A DNA stretch of 64,000 nt from Nymphalis io (GCF_905147045.1 NC_065890.1:1860001-1924000), one strand, 5' to 3'. Shown: positions 10,343-22,344, numbered from the stretch's first letter. Translations and numbers: made by a program. Notes: generated by a model from the letters alone, not told the origin.

Positions 10343-11689
10343 GTAATTAAAAAATATTAAACTAACTGACTATTACTAGCCTTGCGTAGACATTACGTAT
10401 CACCAAAGTTTATCGGTTCAAGTAATTTTTTTCAAACGTCACGCTTTTTAATATTAAAAAGCGAGAAGTTAAGACACCGCCAGAAAATAACGCGTCAGTT
10501 TTACAGTTTATAATCCCAGGTCGTATAAAGTCCTCTATCGCCTATAACTCAGGGCACGCCAGCTTGCGGTGTGAAATATACGATAGGTGGGGGTCGCCTT
10601 ATCAACAGCGCGCACGCTTCTATCTCCCGCCGTGATAACGCTCTGTTGACTACCCCCCTCGCCTCCTGTTTGGCCACTGTGTACGTTTTAAACTCTGACC
10701 TCTTAAAGATGCAATGTTACGAAATTGAATACGCTATAACTTTCAAACGAGTTTTTATATTTTTTAATTTTTGAAGCGAAGGTTTAATGGATAATGTTAC
10801 AATCTATGACCATCCGAAGAATTGGATTTTTAATCATATGAAATTTCAAAGTAATGTTAGGCGTGTACAAATTTTTAATTCTACATGACATTACACACAC
10901 TAATCCAGAAAACATAAAGCTCTCTAAAATTGAAATAATAAACAGTATATCAAAATGTTAAAAAAAAAACCATTACACGTACATTTATAATCATATGTAT
11001 GATCTTATAATGACTCTTTATATTGAACTTAACTTGTAACGAATTTGACTTTAATTAGATTTTCGAACCTAATATGTAGGGTTAGTAAACTAATATTAAT
11101 TCCGTGTAGTACTAGTACTATTCCGTACTAGTATGCCAAGTATAGAACAAATATTTGTTAAAGTATTCTTCAGGACCTCCGGGTTTTCCCAACACCTGTG
11201 TCGCATTCTGGTGTAATGGGACGTGGTATCATTGCACTCGGGTGCACATGATAGCGCTTCCAGCCGCTTTGTTGCTTGATGCGTCTTTGATCGACTTCCT
11301 GTTGCAATTAATACAATGTGGGATGCTTTTTTTGCAAAAGATCGTTTGACTTCACATGTCATTTATATTATATGCTGTTTTTTATAATACCTGCTTTGAA
11401 TATTGTTTCAAGCATCATTACCACGCAGCGTTAGATGTCAATGACAATCAAAGTGCTTATTATTAAAATAGGCTTTTAGTAGATATTTTGAATTATCTTG
11501 TTACAGAATTAAATCAATTGTAGTTTACAATACCGGTTCGTAATGTAATTTAAACCGGAACCGAAACCAGAACTAGTTAAAAACTCACTAGTTTCTTATA
11601 TCTCAAATGAAATACACAATCAACTATACACGATTAAATTTAACGAAATAATAAAATCCAATGTATGTTCTTGTTAAATAAATCATCTC
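10343..11689. other. Unique DNA, no gene recognised
   Basis: Two GC-richer patches (10490-10690 and 11170-11340) lie in otherwise AT-rich sequence. A TATA-like tataaag at 10524 precedes tcaggg by about 25 bp; this is suggestive only. A compact palindromic cluster of tactagta sits at 11107-11133. The short open frames overlapping 11096-11362 on both strands show no recognisable motif. Confidence 0.35.
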
Positions 11690-11830
11690 GTTCACGACAC
11701 GCCGCGCCCGCAACGTGACACAGTGCGCTGTGACGTCATGACGTGTCATTGTGAATGTCCCGCGCGGTCGCAATCACGCCGGTGCATCGATGACCACCCC
11801 GCGCGAATCGTGATCGCTGACACGGTATTC
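11690..11830. promoter_or_regulatory. CpG-rich island with a CRE palindrome
   Basis: The GC-rich unique block contains tgacgtca at 11731-11738, directly followed by tgacgtgtca (11739-11748). cgcgcggtcgcaatcacgcc and ccccgcgcgaatcgtgatcg lie beyond it. TGACGTCA is the CREB/ATF palindrome. No open frame. Candidate enhancer or promoter element; activity is not shown by sequence. Confidence 0.4.
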
Positions 11831-12027
11831 TCGTATTTTTTTTTCAATTACAGAATAAAACTTAAGCTCTATATATAAGTGTGACTTCTCTTTAAAAGGG
11901 CTATCATCCTTTGAGTTTCATCTAAAAACTATTTTAATCGTGTGAGTTTTTGTTAATTATATTTGTATTTTTTAATTATTAGTTGTTTCGCGTGGTGGTA
12001 CGTCCACCTTAACGTAATTTTTATAGT

Positions 12028-12170
12028 CTTCTAGTTTCCGCCTGCGACTTCACCCGCGTGTGGTGGAGAAGGAAGGTATTGGGTACCCTGTGTCCTTTTC
12101 TCCTGCTAACGTCTATGCAAAAAAATAAATAATAGACTGAGTAGTTCAAAAGTGAAAGTGTAACAAACAA
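12028..12170 (+). mobile_element. Family G repeat fragment
   Basis: tctagtttccgcctgcgact followed by tcacccgcgtg, then agtagttcaaaagtgaaagtgtaacaaacaaac in pieces. This is the degenerate 3' end of a widespread lepidopteran repeat type (a 'cgcctgcgacttcgcccgcg' start and a 'gttcagtagttt...aacaaac' end). Class uncertain. Confidence 0.5.
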
Positions 12171-12179
12171 ACAAACTCA

Positions 12180-13194
12180 TATTCGTGTTTATTTTAGTAA
12201 TTGAATATCCTTAATATCCATGATTTTGTTTTGTAAACTTATGTATATTTAAGCTTATAGTGTGATGTTTAATAAATATTTTTGTTTCATTTTATTTAAC
12301 ACAAATGCATTGAAGCAAATAAAAAAAATCAGCTTGATATATTAAAATATATTTAATAATTTTATGAACTATTTCAATTTCAAAGTTAACTGCTTATTTT
12401 AGACAAATATGTGAAAAGTTTCCAACACAGTAATTATAAATGTATTTCTGCATATATTGAATTTCAGTATTTACTAAAAAATACTTTAAACGTGCTATTT
12501 GCAGGAATAAATATGCATTTACAAAAAAAAAACAATTCTATAAAATCATTTGTAAGTACATATTAAGATTTTTGATTGACTGCTGATGATGCTGTTGATA
12601 AACCTTATTGCTATTAAGCTGAGTAAGGAAGTTCTTTGCGCATGTTACAAAACTTTCGTTCTCAACAAAAAAAGTTACAATGTTACAAAACATTGCAACA
12701 ATTTATTTGGGATTTTCTGAAGAATTGCAAACATAAAAAAATACAATTATTTAAATGGGAACGCTCAAGTTGTCAAAAATGTTAACATCGAATTTGGAAA
12801 ATCTTGTTAACGTTTTTGGAAACAAAACCTTGGCAATTGACAATTTAAAAACCTTTATATACACAGATAACGCTATTTAAGAAAAATCACTCCTTTAGGA
12901 CACGCCGTGTCTTAAAAATGTTAAGCATTACGAAATAAATACTTTCTGGTACAATTGAGTATTTTAACTTTTAGTTCAATGAAAATAACTGTTTACGATA
13001 TTTTCAAACCAAGATTTTTTTTTAAATTATAATATCATATATAATCTATAATATTATTTTTTTGATTATAGTTAAACTTTTTTTTTAATTATGCTTTTTG
13101 TTAGCGTAAATCTTTATAAATCGAAACTGCAACTTGTCAAGTACTATATTAATGTATAATGTATAAAGGTAAAATGCAATTAATGAATTAACGA
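12180..13194. other. AT-rich DNA, nothing recognised
   Basis: Very AT-rich, no repeat family or coding signal detected. A short inverted repeat ggacacgccgtgtctt lies near 12898-12913. Confidence 0.5.
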
Positions 13195-13412
13195 TTTTTT
13201 TTTTTATAGAATAGGAAGGTGGACGAGCATATGGGCCACTTGATGGTAAGTGGTCACCAAACGCCCTTAGACATTGGCATTGTAAGAAATGTCAACCATC
13301 GCTTATAGCCAATGCGCCACCAACCTTGGGAACTAAGATTTTATGTCCCTTGTGCCTGTAATTACACTGGCTCACTCACCCTTCAAACCGAAACACAACA
13401 ATGTATATATAA
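13195..13412 (-). mobile_element. Family A repeat, young subfamily, 5'-truncated
   Basis: Long poly-T, tatagaataggaaggtggacg, then the body to cttcaaaccgaaacacaaca. It shares two diagnostic changes with the 46627 copy: gcttatagcc in place of gcttacatcgcc, and an extra T in caaacgccc. The 5' 80 bp is missing. Confidence 0.9.
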
Positions 13413-13504
13413 TCGAATAGATTAATTTTTTTATATATCTCAGTCTCAAAAGTTCGATCCTTTGGTTAGAAGCCCTACATATATATATTAGTATATAACT
13501 ATAT

Positions 13505-13970
13505 ATAGGCCTCTGCATCTTTGTCAGATGATTTAAGCAAGCCACTCTCCGTGTTGTTTTCCACCTGCAAGACAGGTGAGCGAAGTGTCCTCTCCGTGGA
13601 TGCTGCTACGCCTGGGCAGGCGACTTTATGGCAACACGGGCTTGCCCAGTACCCATGCCACCCTCTCCTCCTCCCCAGCAGGATCCGCAGGAATGACGAG
13701 TCAATACGTGTGGTGCTGGTTTGGCCGCAGGTGACTGGCTTACGCCTAAACGGAGGCACCGCTCCGGGTTTAATATTAGTTTTCCTTCTTCTTTGGCGTG
13801 ACGCTGGGATAATTTTGGGAAACAACGTATCAAGGAGAGGGGTGAGGATACTGAGATCACGGAAGATACAGGAATGTGACACTAGTAGCTAGAGCAGGCC
13901 GGGGTCGCGTACCCGTAGTGATTCCAACCAGCTATCGGGCAGATAACTGGTAGATCCACCCTCTGGACAA
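13505..13970. mobile_element. 466-bp GC-rich insert with a 15-bp target duplication, origin unknown
   Basis: The block is flanked by a perfect 15-bp direct repeat agtatataactatat at 13490-13504 and 13971-13985, which shows it is an insertion. It is far more GC-rich than its flanks. It holds long overlapping open frames: plus 13521-13892 (123 residues) and minus 13882-13499 (127 residues, the last few codons lying in the left duplication). The minus frame has a basic stretch (RQRRRKTN), and its end (AASTERTLRSPVLQVENN, then SGLLKSSDKDAE) resembles low-complexity N-terminal gag-like protein. There is no poly-A tail, terminal inverted repeat or tRNA box. It may be a short non-autonomous retroelement or a retro-inserted RNA fragment. 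I do not recognise it. Confidence 0.7.
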
Positions 13971-13985
13971 AGTATATAACTATAT

Positions 13986-15167
13986 TATAATTAATCCAAT
14001 GAAAACGTATTTAATATATTAAATACATATTGTTCATTTAAACATTAACATTTTATTTTAATTTAGCTTTACAGTTAAATACCTGTTTAAAGGTATTTTT
14101 ATAGTTTTCTAAATTTAATTTACTAAAGAATATTTTTCAAATATAATTGAAATTCAATACATATATTGAAACCGTTTTAGCATATGAAACAATACAGTCC
14201 CAATACAAAAAAAGTCGATCCCAGTAATTTATCGAATAACCGAAAATAAGTAAACTTGGAAAGGGACAAGCGTGATGTATGTCCCGTGATATAAATACAT
14301 GACAATTATGATACGAGACGAGTTAAATAAATTACAACGGGCTTTGAATCGCGACAAAATCTCGCTGTGTGCGACGACGCGGCGATCTCGCGATATTGTA
14401 TGATGTATGAGTTATCTTTGATAGCTCTTCGCGACAGGGTGGCCACGATGCCGGTATGTCCCGGTGTAACCAACTATCACAAAAGACAAAATTTATTATA
14501 AATTATATTTAGAGCAAGGAGACCCAGTAGCTAAAACGTGTTTTTATGTACTTAATTTGTGTTTATACAAAGCTTTATATACCTATTGAAATTTATAGGT
14601 TTTTAATTTTCTTTATTTTATATTTATAATGCGTGCACTTCAGTATACGTGAATTGAAACCGTTTGAATCGCTTAAATTTAAAAGTTACTCAAATTTTAT
14701 AGATTAACTAACATTCAATCTAAAAACTCTTCTTTCGTCGCATCCAAAGAAGTTTAATCTTAAAACTAAATATATAAAATTAATTAAAAGCACAGATAAC
14801 AATAATTCGACATTTAATTTTTTTATTATCTATATTATTTTGTCTATGCAAAACTAAAATCTAATAAATATATTCTTAAACTTATCCCATGAAGTTAACG
14901 TTTAAAGTATCTTTTTTTTGTGTATTCCTGGAAGGTTCATGGGTTATAATATGACGTCAGCTAAAAAATACATTAATGACTTAACCCTTTAGTTTTTAAT
15001 TTGATGTTATATCGTGTTATCATTTTGAATGTACATCGTACAATCGTTCATATTAATACTTGATGTTAAAAATCATCATGTTTGTATTATAGATATGATA
15101 ATAACAATATAAGGATGGCAAAGTGGAGATGTAATTATTATGATTTTCAATAGGAGTCAACACTGTA
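13986..15167. other. AT-rich unique DNA with a GC-rich island
   Basis: Mostly AT-rich and without a gene. The block 14330-14470 is CpG-rich (gtgcgacgacgcggcgatct, cgcgatattg, gccacgatgccggtatgtcc) and unique. A CRE palindrome tgacgtca lies at 14952-14959. Confidence 0.35.
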
Positions 15168-15383
15168 ATATAGGCTGTAAACGTACCCATGCTGAGCTAA
15201 AAGCCCTCTTCTTATGACAAGGGTTGTGACAAGTAGCACACTTGTGTGCCAGATTTTAGTTGTACGTTTCCTTATAATGCACAATATGAATTATAAACAT
15301 ATGAAGATTCAGTGGTGCTTGCCTGGAATTGAACGCGTTATCTTCGGTTAAGATTTACGTGTACTAACCACTGGAGAATTTTG
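15168..15383 (-). mobile_element. Diverged family B SINE
   Basis: The right end preserves the head complement (cagtggtgcttgcctgg, ttcggttaagatttacgtg, aaccactgg) and the left keeps ccatgctgagctaaaagccc. About a third of the middle is deleted or mutated. Old copy. Confidence 0.7.
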
Positions 15384-15639
15384 GTTCAACAGTGACGACA
15401 CAGATAAATCACAGTCTTGGCGGCAAGTGGTAACTACCAATTTTTAATTAATTAGATCTTAAAAATACATCTTACTCGTGTTCCATTAAAACGATATTTA
15501 ACCTTTCCGTAATATAAACATATTTTAATATAGTAATTTTATTTCCTATAATCCTTAAAGCTAAACGAGTTTTATACGCTGACAGAAATATTCACCTTCG
15601 ATCATTCGAGATAAAGAATTTAAAAAAAAAGCCACGTCG

Positions 15640-16250
15640 TCCCTTCATAACCTGAAGAGCTGGTGTGGATCTATTCACGATCGGTCTGGAATTCTTCGGT
15701 CCATCACTTCGGAGGACTTTAAAAGGTTTTTTCGGACATAACTGGCCACCCTATCAAAAATTCAACAATGACGCGGGAGCTGCTCGGTAATATTTTAAAA
15801 TCGATGTTTTTATGAATCGATAATTTGTTCGGCCCGTTTTGGTGCGACGTTTCGCGAGCCAATCGATTCTTATCTCGATGTCACAACGCTTTGTTTCGAT
15901 TCGGACCCAACATCGACCATGTTTCTGTTGAAATGTGTTTCTTGCTAACGTACGAATGATTTTATCTCGCACACCGTTGCAAATTTAGTTATGCAGTTTT
16001 TTAAATTTAAATTACTCGATTTGTAGTCTTACGCGTTCGGAATATGGTGTAATGTTGTTGAGCGAGTTTTTGTGGGTTTTAGGATGTTCTTCCTTATACG
16101 TTCGGACTTCTCGCACACATGCCAGGCTGTCTGGCTTCAGGTGTGTTCGACGGCTAATATTTGATACTTTCTTGTCCCTCGGAGAAGAATTTAAGATAGC
16201 GGAGACATCATTACCCGCGGTGTCCGAGCCGAGGCCGTCCGAGATATAAT
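15640..16250. other. Long unique GC-richer block
   Basis: About 600 bp of non-repetitive, moderately GC-rich sequence with scattered CpG and ATCGAT/TCGAT words. Open frames exist on both strands (minus 16012-16326; plus 16052-16249) but show no recognisable domain and no convincing splice sites. It could be a conserved non-coding element or non-coding exon; no direct evidence for either. Confidence 0.3.
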
Positions 16251-16343
16251 GTTTTTGTTTTCTATTACTAATATTATAAATGTAAATATTTACACGTCCA
16301 GAAACACGCAAATAGCTCGAATTCAAAAGAAGATTACGTTAAG

Positions 16344-16365
16344 ATATATATATATATATATATAT
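16344..16365. repeat. (AT)n microsatellite
   Basis: An uninterrupted AT dinucleotide run of about 22 bp. Confidence 0.95.
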
Positions 16366-16670
16366 GATTTGTAACCTAGTGATTGTTAGTTACGTTTAAG
16401 ACTAACCTCAACGAGTAATATAAATTGCAATCAATTTACAAAATCTATGTTAGATATAAAAGATTAGTCAGAAAAACCTTCTTTGAAAATACTCTGACCA
16501 GTCGAAAGATACTTATCTGTATAAAATTAAAACGAAAAAAAAGCACCATTTGACATTTTAATTATATTATAATTCTTAGCATCCTCAAATGTCATATAAT
16601 AAGTTTCTTATATGTTATAAGTAGTTCATACCTGTGTACTTGGCTGGGTAAAGTAAACTATTATAAATTT

Positions 16671-16956
16671 ACTGGTGGTAGAGCTTTGTGCAAGCTCGTT
16701 TGGGTAGGAACCACCCACTCATCAGATATTCTACCGCAAAACAGCAGTACAGTATTGTTGTGTTCCGGTTTGAAGGGTGAGTGAGCCAGTGTAATTACAG
16801 GCACAAGGAATATGACATCTTGGTTCCCAGGGTTGGTGGCGCATTGGTGATGTAAGCGATGGTTAACATATCTTACAATGCCAATGTCTATGAGCATTGG
16901 TGACCACTTACCATCAGGTGGCTCATATGCTCGTCCGCCTTCCTATTCTATAAAAA
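16671..16956 (+). mobile_element. Family A repeat, near full length
   Basis: Starts actggtggtagagctttgtg and ends ccttcctattctataaaaat. All body segments are present with few substitutions. On its minus strand it carries the family's spurious open frame (…RISDEWVVPTQTSLHKALPPV). Confidence 0.93.
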
Positions 16957-17880
16957 TAAAATTAATTATGGATAATTCCAATTCAATATAAAATTTCAAT
17001 AGAATCAATCCAGTCGTTCAAGTTGTTATAATCCGTATCGTTTTGGTAAAATTTCGGCCATAATGCAGGTGATTATATAAGAGATAAGGCGTGGGTAAAT
17101 AAGAACACGTACATTATTTACTTCATCTCATCAGAGAATCTATCATGATAGTATGATCAGGTTCAGGAAAAACAGCTTTACGTTCTTCCTAAGGGAAGAG
17201 AGTGCAGCACTGTCAAGGCTGTTTGCCTCTCTCTCATTTGACTGAACAGATCATTTAAATTATTGGGCCGATTTAAGATTCAAACGTAGAACCTTTTGAT
17301 TTTGACAAGACCAACCAAAAGTGTATGATTGAGTACAGTTATTTACGCACACACGTTGCGTTCGTAATATGAAATCTTTACACACACATTCAGAGTGGTG
17401 TGTTAACGTAAATCTGCCACAGATCTTCATAATAATTCATTCAAGTATCTACGCCAAGCCGAAGATAGAACATAATTTATCGATGACTAATATCGCATAG
17501 CCCCGATATTTTAACGGTACAATATCGCATGCGATACGTGACGTGGGTGTATGTTAATAAATCCCATATCGTAACATCTAGAGATAGGGATATCAATAGA
17601 TTCGCGTTATTTATACGTTGCTAGATATCTACCAGACGCAATAAATAAAAACCGTGATTCTTATCTCAGCCAAAATTGGATGAGGCTGGCTTGAGAGATA
17701 CTTGTCGCCCGCGGGTACGTCTGTATCGAGTCAATAGCGAGACGATAGCAATGATCAAACTTTGATTCAGTTTCGGTTAATCATTATACTTTTTTTTTTT
17801 TGGATGTGTATCTACGCTAGTTGGACGCAAGATATTCTGCCAATGTCACGTATAAAAAAATATGACACATATCCGATCAG
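16957..17880. other. Unique DNA, no gene
   Basis: AT-rich with a few GC-richer spots (17690-17760: ttgtcgcccgcgggtacgtc). A 12-bp palindrome ctatcatgatag lies near 17141. Nothing else recognised. Confidence 0.35.
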
Positions 17881-18126
17881 TCGGTTTTATATTTTGAAGT
17901 GTTTAATGTCAACAACATTAGAGATAGAATATATCTAATACAACAGTAGAAATAATTTTTAATGAATAAAAACAATTTCGTAAATGTAACGCTATAGGCT
18001 AAATAAGAATACAGATAAAAATATCATATTTTAGCACATTTTTTTTAATGGAATTCTTTTTGAAATTATGAAATGTTGAAATGAGGAACTAAATAATGAA
18101 TAAGAAAATAGATTTAATCACTATTA

Positions 18127-19305
18127 TTAGTTGTTAATTGAAAATATTGAAACCAATTGTTTTCTAAATAGATTTAGGTTATTGTTGAAAATGTCAATAC
18201 CATCATTCGCGTCTTTTTCGAGAAAAATTTTGTTATATGCGCGACACATACGACCGATAGGATTATGATATGATATGTTGTTATTGTATGCGTCCAGGGT
18301 AAATATTCTAGGGTGTCGGTATTTAAAGTTAGTGTTTATGTTGATGGATCTTAAAAGCAAGGGTGAATCAATAACACCGTGTATTATTTTATGCAAATAT
18401 ACTAAGTTATTGCAGTCACGACGCATTTCTAGTGTTTGCAATTTAAAATGACTAAGCCTGTCATTGTAGCATTCGAGTTTACGTCCGTATTGATAGCGAA
18501 AACTGAGCAATCGTAAAAACCTTTTCTGTACGGCTTCTATCTTTTCACAGTGAGTGGCATAGTTAGGTGACCATATAACCGAGTTATATTCTAAAATACT
18601 GCGAACTATGGAACAGTAAAGATGTATAGTAGTTTTAGGCCTTTTAAAACTTTTAGTGCACCTGCTTATGAATCCACACAATCTGTTACTCTTGTTAATT
18701 ATGTACTCGTAATGATCCCTAAAAGAGAGTTTTTCGTCAAATATTACTCCCAGGTCTTTTGCGGTGGATTTGCGTGAAAGTATGTTTTCGTTTATAGTGT
18801 AATCAAAAAGTACTTTTTTCGATCTTTTCACTGTAAAACTTATTACAAAGCACTTTTCTATATTTAGTGTCATATGATTATTAGTGCACCATCTGGAAAG
18901 AGTATCTAAGTCCTTTTGAAGAGATATAGCATCATTGACGTTATTAATCGAAGAATACATTTTAAGATCATCGGCGTATAGTAAAAATTGACACGACAAC
19001 TCTTTAGCTAGGTCATTAATAAATATTATGAAAAATAAAGGTCCAAGGTTCGACCCCTGTGGTACCCCAGATGTAATTGTTGCGGGGGAGGAAGTGTACC
19101 CTTTGATTGCAACTAATTGTGTTCTCCTGTCTAGGTATGATTCTACCCATCTTAATAAGGAGCCATGGATTCCGTATGCTTTTAGTTTGCGACAGAGCAA
19201 AATGTGGTTTACCTTGTCAAACGCTTTTGAGAAGTCAGTATATATCGAGTCCGTTTGTCCACATTTCGCAAAAGTGTTGCAAATATAGTTCTTATATTCT
19301 ACCAA
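18127..19305 (-). pseudogene. Non-LTR retrotransposon reverse transcriptase ORF
   Basis: This 392-residue open frame encodes the palm and thumb of a LINE reverse transcriptase. Motif A is DFSKAFD (residues about 24-30), GVPQGSNLGP is at 80-89, and the catalytic YADD box is at 110-113. KDLGVIFDEKLSF, IWSPNYATHCEKIEAVQKRF and a C-terminal domain ending VSIFSINN follow. All three expected catalytic aspartates are visible. The layout fits the CR1/Jockey assemblage; I cannot assign the clade more closely. The frame is open to its natural stop, but translation upstream requires a frameshift near 19,370, and the endonuclease and ORF1 are absent. It is therefore a dead 5'-truncated copy. A/T-rich sequence on the lower-coordinate side (about 17,900-18,126) is probably its 3' UTR. 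Confidence 0.93.
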
Positions 19306-19950
19306 ATTTGATGTAGTGGAACGATTTTTTACAAAGCCATGCTGTTTGTTACACAGTGCCGTGATGATAAATTTTATCGTATACGATAGATTCTAAGATT
19401 TTGGAGAAACACGACAAAATACTGATAGGACGGTAATTTTCGCAATGTGAACGGTCTCCAGATTTATAAATTGGTATAATATAGGCAGTTTTCCAGTATT
19501 TAGGGAAGATACCATTGTTCAGGGACATGTTGAACAGAATAGACAGTGGAGTGCTAAGTTCTTGAGCACATAATTTTATGAAAGAAGGTGGAATCCCGTC
19601 AGGGCCTGCGCCCTTATTTTGATCTAGATTCCTAATTTTTTTGTATATTTCATTTTTAGAGATAGTAAAGTTACTTAGTGTATTATTATTGTAATCGACC
19701 GTATGAAAATTATGTGAGCCTTTTAGATTGGAGGAACTAAATACTGAACTAAAATAATTTGAAAATAATTCGCAAGCGTCCTGGGCGTTTTTAGAAGTTT
19801 TATTCGCATATTTAACAACTTCCGGTATTGAGTTAATTTTAGAGCCTTTTTTATCATTTATGAATCGGTAGAAAATTTTTGAATTACTGGTACTACTATT
19901 GTATAATAAGAAAAAGTATATATATTTGTATATTTATCTCTATCTTAAAT
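19306..19950 (-). mobile_element. Upstream part of the same LINE, shifted frame
   Basis: The minus strand continues the polymerase. NKGAGPDGIPPSFIKLCAQ, MSLNNGIFPKYWKTAYIIP and YKSGDRSHCENYRPISILS are readable in one frame up to about 19,372. There a one-base slip moves to the frame of the 392-residue segment. These are the fingers motifs that precede DFSKAFD in non-LTR enzymes. Further up, a linker (PEVVKYANKTSKNAQDA) is readable to about 19,900, where homology stops. No endonuclease, so the copy is 5'-truncated. Confidence 0.85.
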
Positions 19951-20168
19951 TATAGGCGAATATTATACATAGTATATAATATTCGTTTTTGATCTTGTCT
20001 TGGTGTCTCCACAAATATGCTGTCGGTGCATTTGGTGTATAATTCTATTATTTCGTGTTTGTTTTTAAATTTAATAGTTTGACAACAAGCACACGTGATT
20101 CGGTTTGCCGTTAGTTGCTTTAACACGGTTTATTATGTTACATACATATAAGGCTGACATTACAGTAA
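19951..20168. other. Unique AT-rich spacer
   Basis: Nothing recognised between the two LINE remnants. Confidence 0.4.
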
Positions 20169-20346
20169 CTATCATCATCATCATATCAGCCGAAAGACGT
20201 CCACTGCTGGACAAAGGCCTCCCCCAAGGATTTCCACGTTGGCCGATCTTGCGCTGCCCGCATCCAACGGCTTCCCGCGACTCGTTCTAAGTCGTCGGTC
20301 CACCTTATAGGGGGGGGGCCTGCCCACGCTGCGTCTTCCGCAGTAA
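20169..20346 (-). mobile_element. RTE-type LINE 3' terminus
   Basis: The minus strand encodes the end of an RTE-clade endonuclease/reverse-transcriptase ORF: GRRSVGRPP, then WTDDLERVAGSRWMRAAQ and WKSLGEAFVQQWTSFG, stopping at about 20,187. The GAT-repeat tail typical of this family follows at 20,172-20,186. A run of nine G (20,311-20,319) breaks the frame between GRPP and WTDD. Only the last 50 or so codons remain. Confidence 0.85.
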
Positions 20347-20494
20347 CTATAGCTCGAATCAAAATTTTTACACAAAATGTGCAAAAGTTAAGTTAATGTA
20401 TACTAGAGGCAATCTTTCAAGTGCGTTTCTCCGTCTATATATTAGATGCGTTTAAATATTATATTAAATATTATAAACATCTTGCGGTCCGGCA

Positions 20495-20618
20495 AGGTGA
20501 AGGCGGCTAGTGCAGAACGTTTTTCCCGTCTGTACTGGCCGTCGCGTTTGGACTCTACTACCACTTACCATCAGGTGGAGTAGAGTCATTTGCCCTCCCG
20601 GCGAATATAAAAAAAATA
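20495..20618 (+). mobile_element. LINE 3' end fragment
   Basis: tgcagaacgtttttcccgtc, gtttggactctactaccact, taccatcaggtggagtagag and catttgccctcccggcgaat followed by an A-rich end. This is the 3' terminus style of a lepidopteran CR1/Jockey-type element. No coding part. Confidence 0.6.
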
Positions 20619-20860
20619 AATATGCAAGTGCTTTGCGCGTTCAAGTGCAAAGTGGGCTTCGGTTCCTTTCCAAGGTTAGAAAAACCCATAAGCGTTTTAA
20701 ATTTAAAACAATATCAGATAATAATCAATATCTAGTCGCTCGACGATCTAAAAATACTTTCAAAAGTGTATTAAAATAAAAAAAAGTTATTTAATTTGAT
20801 CTAAATTTAATACAAAGCATATATGTTTGTAATATCATATTTCACATACATTTGGCAAAG

Positions 20861-21143
20861 CTGGTGGTAGGTCTTAGTGCAAGCTCGTCTGGGTACCACC
20901 CACTCATCAGATATCCTACCGCAAATCAACAATATTTGCTATTGTTTGTTTCGGTTTGAAGGGTGAGTGAGCCAGTGTAATTACAGGCACAAGGGACATA
21001 ACATCTTAGTTCCCAAGGTTGGTGGCGCATTGGTGATGTAAGCGATGGTTAACATTTCTTACAATGGCAATGTCTGGGCGTTGGTGACCATTTATTTTCA
21101 GGTGGCCCATATGATTGTCCACCTACCTATACTATAAAAAAAT
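20861..21143 (+). mobile_element. Family A repeat, near full length
   Basis: ctggtggtaggtcttagtgc to actataaaaaaa. It has a small deletion in the ggtaggtaccaccc region and several substitutions. The older diagnostic states (ggtgatgtaagcgatggtta) place it in the older subfamily. Confidence 0.92.
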
Positions 21144-22149
21144 TGCGATTTACGCCCGCCGCTTTGCCTGAGAGTCATAATTGTCGTAGATGTTAGGTAC
21201 GCTATTTGCTTTACAAACGAAGAAGCTTTTCCATTTTGTCGGGATATGAATTTCGAAAACCCTTTAAAGTGACTGGACATTGTTTAAATAGTTTTATGGC
21301 ATATGTGTAGCATTTTTTCCACGTTTGGTTGTTTATTAAAAAAATATTATTTGTGATAGCATTCGTTGGACCGGAAATTATAATTTATCATCGGATATTG
21401 TATATTTATCATCGATGGATCATAGCCGGTGTGTGCCGGTTGAATGGTTTCCCCAGTTAACTATTATGTATAAAATTAAAAAAAAAAGTAAAGTATATTA
21501 GTTACACGGGAAGTAGACAGCAATTGATTTATATTTTTCGATTATAACGTGTTGTATGTGTTAAGCGTTAACATGAAATTGGCTGTATATTTATTTCCTT
21601 TGCATAATTATATTTTTAATAATGACAATAGAGTAATAGCTCATCATAATATTAATATTCTCAGCAAAGATTCTTCGGTAAATAAAATTATATTAATCGC
21701 ATGAAAAGGTCGCACCGAACCGACACGTAAACTAACGTTTAACAACGAAGATGAATGCCGTCCGATATATCATTTGCGACGTCGAGGTGTGCGAACTTCA
21801 ACGATAAACTTTTTAAAGACTCAAGTTGGCGCAGTTGGTTATATCGCGTTGAAAAATTGTGTACCAAGGGTCGCCTGCCCTGAGGCTGCGAGATAAAGCG
21901 ACGGGCGAAAAAATCGCGACCGTATTTGTTAAAGTTGACTAGATATTTGTCACGGTGTGATGCGACAACTTCGGTAATTGCCCTCGCGGTTGATTTTGGC
22001 AAGTTAATATTGTTTGTGTTAAGCGATCACTGTGATACGCTTCGAGTCGATACGAGGTTCGATTATATCGTGTGTTTTATTTTACATTGTCGATTTTTCA
22101 ATTTATTATTGCTGGGCGCTTTTTATGGTAACAAAGTGAAATACATAAC
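21144..22149. other. Unique DNA including a GC-richer block
   Basis: 21,700-22,060 is a non-repetitive, CpG-containing block (gcgacgtcgaggtgtgcgaa, gccctgaggctgcgagataa, tgccctcgcggttgatttt). It has open frames on both strands but no identifiable protein. The ttggcgcagttggt at 21,826 imitates a tRNA box A but no box B follows. Candidate regulatory DNA. Confidence 0.35.
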
Positions 22150-22322
22150 TGCAATTTGTGCAAGCTTGTCTATTTAGGTTACCACCCACTTATCACTGTT
22201 ATAATCAACCGCCTAACAGGAATACCTACTACTGTTGTGTTCTGTTTTAAAATGTGCCAGTGTAAGTACAGGAACAAGGGACATCTTAATTGCCAAGGTT
22301 GGTGGCGAATTGTTGATGTAAT
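22150..22322 (+). mobile_element. Old family A fragment
   Basis: atttgtgcaagcttgtctat, taccacccacttatcac, ctgttgtgttctgtttta, caaggttggtggcgaatt and gatgtaa are in the right order and spacing. Heavily diverged; 3' third missing. Confidence 0.75.
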
Positions 22323-22344
22323 AATAATATAGTTAATTACAGCA

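Noticed and set aside
10520..10560. TATA (tataaag) plus tcaggg start
   Set aside because: Spacing of about 27 bp is only marginal and such pairs are expected by chance in AT-rich DNA.
21820..21850. tRNA box A-like ttggcgcagttggt
   Set aside because: No box B at tRNA spacing and no SINE body.
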